Shown one piece after another: positions 6,820-10,689 of a stretch of DNA of 10,689 nucleotides. The stretch is from NCBI GenBank assembly GCA_002426025.1, contig DINP01000042.1, positions 2,706 through 13,394 of the forward strand, in the 5' to 3' direction. The notes beneath the pieces are model-generated. The model worked only from the letters and a program-made list of their open reading frames with translations, had not been told where the DNA came from and did no database searches. The translations under genes were made by a program, and so were the position numbers. This DNA is from Bacteroidales bacterium UBA5537 (GTDB lineage: Bacteria > Bacteroidota > Bacteroidia > Bacteroidales > Lentimicrobiaceae). Position 1 is the first letter of the stretch; the number at the start of each line of letters is the position of its first letter.

Positions 6820-9800
6820 ATGAAATTGAAATCTGTCATATTATCAACCATACTTATTGCTATGATCGGGGCAACCCAGGCCCAGATTACCCGGAGTATT
6901 TCAATAGAATGGACCGCTCCTGCTCCGCTTGTTATGGGCAATGATACCAGTGTGTTGGCGCCTTCGTTCAAAGGGGCTCAATACCTCAGCCTGCCCGATA
7001 ATATTCTGCCTTCCTGCATCCGCAATATTCCGCTGCCGGCAGAAGCGGTTTCTGTTAACGCAAGTGTCAGCAATGTGGTTTACGCTGACCTTACCGATGC
7101 TGAAAAGCAACTGACTGTTGATGTGGAATTCCCATCATCACCCGAACCTATGGTAAGTCTGATGAAAGACAAAGGTAGTCCGGTAGCGGTTTTCAATATG
7201 CTGCCTTTTGGCGTAAATGCAGCTACCGGGAATATTTCCAAAGTGGTCTCTTTCACGCTTTCGCTTGAATACATTACCGGTGGTCCGGCGCTTAAAAACG
7301 AGCATACCTATGCAATGAATTCGGTACTGGCGGTAGGCGACTGGTACAAGGTTTATACCAAAGAAAACGGAATCTATAAACTTACCTATGACGATTTGCG
7401 CAACCTGGGCATTAGCATGAACGGACTAAACCCCGACATGATCAGGATTTTTGGCAATGGTGGCGATCTGTTGAACGAAGCTGCCGGAACTGAGCGGATT
7501 GACGATCTTGCAGAAAATGCGATAAAAGTGGTTACAGCCTCCCCCGGCGTATTTGCGCAGGGCGATTATGTGTTGTTTTATGCAAAGGGAACGCAAATGT
7601 GGGATGTAAATCCTTTCTCGTCGAGAATGGAGCATATTACCCATTACTATGCCGATGAAGCCTGCTATTTTGTTACTATTGGTCCGGTGCCGGGCAAAAG
7701 GATTCAGCAGGATGTTACCCCATCGGGTGAACCCAACTACTACACAGTGGCTTATACAGCCCATGTAGTGCATGAAAATGATTATGTGAACCTGATAAAA
7801 AGCGGCAAGAAATGGTTTGGCGAAAAACTCGATTATTATAACCGCACCTTTGATCTTCCCTTGTTTCAGTTTCCTGATATGGACCTGAGCGAACCGGTAA
7901 GCGTGCGTTACGGATTTGCAGGACGTGCCACCTCTCAGCTTTCTTACAATATTTTAATCAATGGTGAGATTGTTGCAACCAATACCATGTCGGGAATTTC
8001 TGGCTCTAACGATTATGCCCGTGAACTGACCACTTCAACCACTTTCACTTCCCAGTCGAACTCCCTTAAGGTGCAGGTGAAATTTAATCCGCCCAACAAT
8101 ACCGCGCTTGGCTGGCTCGATTTCGTAGCGCTGAATGTGCGTTGCAATCTTCGTTTCAGCGGCGGGCAAATGGCTTTCCGCGATCCGCGCAATATTGCAC
8201 CCGGAAAAATAACCTCCTACACTATGAGCAATCCGGTTGACGGACTGCAATTGTGGGATGTAAGCGACCATACCAATGTTAAATCGGTCGAAATGATGAG
8301 GGTTAGCGACTATTATACCTTCAAACGCGCAACCGATAAGCTGGTTGAACTGGTTGCCTATGATGGGACCTCATTTAAATCGGTGAGGCTTGGTGGCAAA
8401 ATAGCCAATCAGAACCTTCATGCAACCGGCAATTACGATATGATTATTATTACCCCTCCTGATTTTCAATCAGAAGCCCAGCGCTTAGCGATGCTTCATA
8501 ACAATAAGGGGGATGCATCGGTTGCCGTTGTTTCACTCCCTGAAATTTACAACGAGTTTTCATCGGGTATTCTGGATATTACCGCCATCCGCGATTTTAT
8601 GAAAATGCTGTACGACCGTGGTTACGCTGAGGCCAAACCACAGTATCTGTTGCTTTTCGGTACAGCTTCTTACGATGTTAAAGACAGGATAACCAATAAT
8701 CAGTGCTTTGTTCCCACTTTCCAGAGCGAAAACTCTGTAAGACCGGTTGCCTCTTTTCTTACCGATGATTACTACGGTTTGCTCGACGATGGTGAAGGCG
8801 CAAACCAGACCACCGGATTGGTGGATGTTGTTACCGGAAGGCTCCCGGTTCGCACCCTTGCCCAGGCGAAGGATGTGGTTGATAAGATAGAGACTTACCT
8901 GAACAATGAAGAACCAACCCATGGCGACTGGCGCAATACACTGATGGTAATTGCCGATGATCAGAATAAAAACCTTCATCTTGAACAGGCCGAAGGTTTG
9001 ATTGACGAGATTGTGGAAAATCATCCGGTTTACAACATCGAGAAAATTTACTTCGATGCCTATAAGCAGCAATCAACCCCGGGCGGAAGCCGCTACCCCG
9101 ATGTTAACCGCGAGATTGTAACCCGTGTCGAAAAAGGCGCGTTGCTCACCAACTATATTGGACATGGTGGCGAGGTTGGCTGGGCCGACGAAAGGGTGCT
9201 GGAAATTTCAGATATCAATAGCTGGACCAATTACGACCGTATGGGGATATTCTTTACAGCAACCTGCGAGTTCTCTCGCTTCGATAATCCGGCCCATACA
9301 TCCGCCGGTGAGCTGGTATTTTTAAATCCCGAAGGTGGGGCAATGTCGATGATAACAACGACCCGGCTTGCTTTTGCTTCGTACAATGCAGCGCTAAACC
9401 TGAGTTTTATTGATACACTGCTGAAAAAGTCAAACACTGGTGCCAGCCCTACACTTGGCGATATTCTCCGATATACCAAGAACGATAACAGCCTTTCGGG
9501 CAACAACCGCCATCTTACCCTCTTCGGCGATCCATCGCTGCGCCTTCCTTATCCGCAGCACCAGGTTGTTACAACCTCGGTTTCAACCGATACCCTTTTT
9601 GCCAATACGCTGGCCACTGTTGAAGGCGAAGTGCGCGATTTTAACAATCAGTTACTGACCAATTTTAACGGGGTCTTGTATGTAAAGGTATTCGACAAAC
9701 CCTCTAAAGTGCGCACCCTGGGTCAGGATTCGGATAGCTACGCGGTTGATTTCTGGGTACAGAAGTCTATCCTTTACCAGGGACAAGCTTCGGTAACTGA

Positions 9801-10620
9801 CGGAGTTTTTACATTTACCTTCCCCGTTCCACGCGATATTGATTACAGTTTCGGCAAAGGCAAGATCAGCTATTATGCCACCAATGGGACCGAAGATGCG
9901 CAAGGCTATTACAGCGATATTATTGTAGGCGGATCGGTCAATCAGCCACAGCTTGATATGACCGGCCCTGAAATCAGGTTGTTTATCAACGATACCACCT
10001 TTAACGATGGTGATTTTACCAGCGAAAATCCCAAGGTACTGGCCTATCTGTATGACGAAAGCGGGATAAATACAGCCGGCAACGGCATTGGTCACGATAT
10101 CGTGGGAATCATTGATGGCGATAGCTACAATTCGGTACTGATGAACGATTACTATGTAGCCGATCTCAACAGCTATCAGTCGGGTGTGGTAAGGTATCAG
10201 TACTTTAACTTGCCCGATGGTGAGCATACGCTTACGCTGAAAGCCTGGGATGTGTTTAACAATTCGTCAACGGCAAGCATTACCTTTAATGTAAAACGAA
10301 ACATTATTCTGGCAGTAAATGAGGTGATTGCCTACCCCAATCCTTCTGCCGGTGATGTGTGGTTCCGTTTTGGCCATAACCAGTTTGATGGGGTGTTTAC
10401 TGTTGAATTGGAAGTCTTTTCGATAACCGGCGAACTCATCAGGATTGTCGGACCGCTTTCTGTTGCTTCTGAAGGCTATATTGCCGGTAACATAAAATGG
10501 GACGGCCTCACCGCTGGCAACGAGGTAGCTCGGAACGGGCTGTATCTCTGCCGCATCAAAGTGCGCGACCGTAACGACAATACGACCAGCAATACGGTGA
10601 AGGTTATACTGGCCAGATGA
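6820..10620 (+). CDS. porU: Type IX secretion system sortase PorU (copy 2, C25 peptidase)
   Basis: This is a second full-length PorU-type sortase of 1266 residues, colinear with the first copy. It has a signal peptide ending near Ala21 (TQA|QI), the GDWYKV...GIYKLTYDDL block (from 173) and NLIKSGKKWFG (324-334). The C25 domain spans about 539 (YDMIIITPPDF) to LFGDP (905), followed by an Ig-like region and a C-terminal module from YPNP (1172-1175) with WDGLTAGNEVARNGLYL. The predicted catalytic residues His782 (GHGGEVGW) and Cys816 (TATCEFSR) are both present. Over the 80 residues spanning the dyad, a hand alignment gives 57 identities with copy 1. The 26-bp gap, shared direction and absence of a hairpin between the genes suggest one operon. 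The start is preceded by an A-rich leader typical of Bacteroidetes. Which copy is the orthodox PorU, and whether the two share substrates, cannot be read from the sequence. Confidence 0.92.
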   Translation: MKLKSVILSTILIAMIGATQAQITRSISIEWTAPAPLVMGNDTSVLAPSFKGAQYLSLPDNILPSCIRNIPLPAEAVSVNASVSNVVYADLTDAEKQLTVDVEFPSSPEPMVSLMKDKGSPVAVFNMLPFGVNAATGNISKVVSFTLSLEYITGGPALKNEHTYAMNSVLAVGDWYKVYTKENGIYKLTYDDLRNLGISMNGLNPDMIRIFGNGGDLLNEAAGTERIDDLAENAIKVVTASPGVFAQGDYVLFYAKGTQMWDVNPFSSRMEHITHYYADEACYFVTIGPVPGKRIQQDVTPSGEPNYYTVAYTAHVVHENDYVNLIKSGKKWFGEKLDYYNRTFDLPLFQFPDMDLSEPVSVRYGFAGRATSQLSYNILINGEIVATNTMSGISGSNDYARELTTSTTFTSQSNSLKVQVKFNPPNNTALGWLDFVALNVRCNLRFSGGQMAFRDPRNIAPGKITSYTMSNPVDGLQLWDVSDHTNVKSVEMMRVSDYYTFKRATDKLVELVAYDGTSFKSVRLGGKIANQNLHATGNYDMIIITPPDFQSEAQRLAMLHNNKGDASVAVVSLPEIYNEFSSGILDITAIRDFMKMLYDRGYAEAKPQYLLLFGTASYDVKDRITNNQCFVPTFQSENSVRPVASFLTDDYYGLLDDGEGANQTTGLVDVVTGRLPVRTLAQAKDVVDKIETYLNNEEPTHGDWRNTLMVIADDQNKNLHLEQAEGLIDEIVENHPVYNIEKIYFDAYKQQSTPGGSRYPDVNREIVTRVEKGALLTNYIGHGGEVGWADERVLEISDINSWTNYDRMGIFFTATCEFSRFDNPAHTSAGELVFLNPEGGAMSMITTTRLAFASYNAALNLSFIDTLLKKSNTGASPTLGDILRYTKNDNSLSGNNRHLTLFGDPSLRLPYPQHQVVTTSVSTDTLFANTLATVEGEVRDFNNQLLTNFNGVLYVKVFDKPSKVRTLGQDSDSYAVDFWVQKSILYQGQASVTDGVFTFTFPVPRDIDYSFGKGKISYYATNGTEDAQGYYSDIIVGGSVNQPQLDMTGPEIRLFINDTTFNDGDFTSENPKVLAYLYDESGINTAGNGIGHDIVGIIDGDSYNSVLMNDYYVADLNSYQSGVVRYQYFNLPDGEHTLTLKAWDVFNNSSTASITFNVKRNIILAVNEVIAYPNPSAGDVWFRFGHNQFDGVFTVELEVFSITGELIRIVGPLSVASEGYIAGNIKWDGLTAGNEVARNGLYLCRIKVRDRNDNTTSNTVKVILAR

Positions 10621-10689
10621 AATCAGTGAACAAGTAATAACTAAAAACTAATAGTTTAGAGTTAGTAGCTGAAATTTCTAATTTCTAAT
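10621..10689 (+). other. Short AT-rich non-coding end of window
   Basis: After the second sortase stop codon there are 69 bases without a recognisable gene. AAACTA and TAGTTT form a 6-bp inverted repeat around one base, and ATTTCTA is directly repeated near the window edge. There is no GC-rich stem with a T-run, so I do not call a terminator. Transcription may continue into a following gene outside the window. Confidence 0.4.

Larger units (their letters stand above)
2987..10620 (+). repeat. Tandem duplication of a sortase gene
   Basis: The two genes align end to end at protein level, from signal peptide to C-terminal module, with near-equal lengths. Divergence is greatest in the N-terminal region (about residues 30-165) and lowest around the catalytic dyad and the GKGKISYYAT block. 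At the DNA level short stretches stay close: positions 5372-5404 against 9211-9243 match at 31 of 33 bases, and 6029-6058 against 9853-9882 at 29 of 30. Elsewhere the DNA has diverged strongly, so the duplication looks old and not an assembly artefact. Confidence 0.85.

Noticed and set aside
9652..10227. 191-codon antisense frame inside the second sortase gene, with a counterpart at 5915-6403
   Set aside because: The two antisense frames resemble each other only because the sense genes are paralogous; codon use and conservation follow the sense strand.
2987..10620. Assembly artefact duplicating one sortase gene
   Set aside because: The two copies differ throughout at both DNA and protein level, and each has its own signal peptide and start region.
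10643..10667. Possible terminator hairpin after the second sortase
   Set aside because: The stem is short and AT-only around AAACTA/TAGTTT, and it is not followed by a T-run.

Overview
The window reads as a piece of a Bacteroidota (Bacteroidetes) chromosome carrying type IX secretion system (T9SS) genes. The evidence is four intact, recognisable proteins of that system: a GldJ-type lipoprotein, a PorP/SprF-family outer-membrane protein, and two full-length PorU-type sortases (peptidase family C25). Mostly A-rich translation starts without a Shine-Dalgarno sequence and moderate GC content fit the phylum. Nothing seen places it to genus. GldJ makes a lineage related to gliding Bacteroidetes more likely than a Porphyromonas-like one, but does not prove motility.

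Layout. Positions 1-180 are non-coding: a small periodic TTTxGTG tract and a strong hairpin terminator for the minus-strand genes. Positions 181-2699 hold a two-gene minus-strand operon, transcribed PorP/SprF-like gene first and gldJ second, ending at that terminator. Positions 2700-2986 form a divergent intergenic region with a 15-bp palindrome and presumably the promoters for both sides. Positions 2987-10620 are filled by two tandem plus-strand porU-type genes of nearly equal length (1268 and 1266 codons) separated by 26 bp. Positions 10621-10689 are short AT-rich non-coding sequence; no porV is visible, but it could lie just beyond the window.

How the genes fit together. In the T9SS, cargo with a C-terminal sorting domain crosses the outer membrane. 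PorU, at the cell surface, then removes the sorting domain and joins the cargo to its anchor. GldJ is a lipoprotein tied to the GldK/GldN part of the machine and to gliding, and PorP/SprF proteins are outer-membrane beta-barrels associated with it. The window is therefore a T9SS sortase and accessory module. Its most unusual property is the tandem duplication of the sortase. Both copies keep the His and Cys catalytic dyad and the complete domain layout, which suggests two working sortases and not one gene plus a relic.
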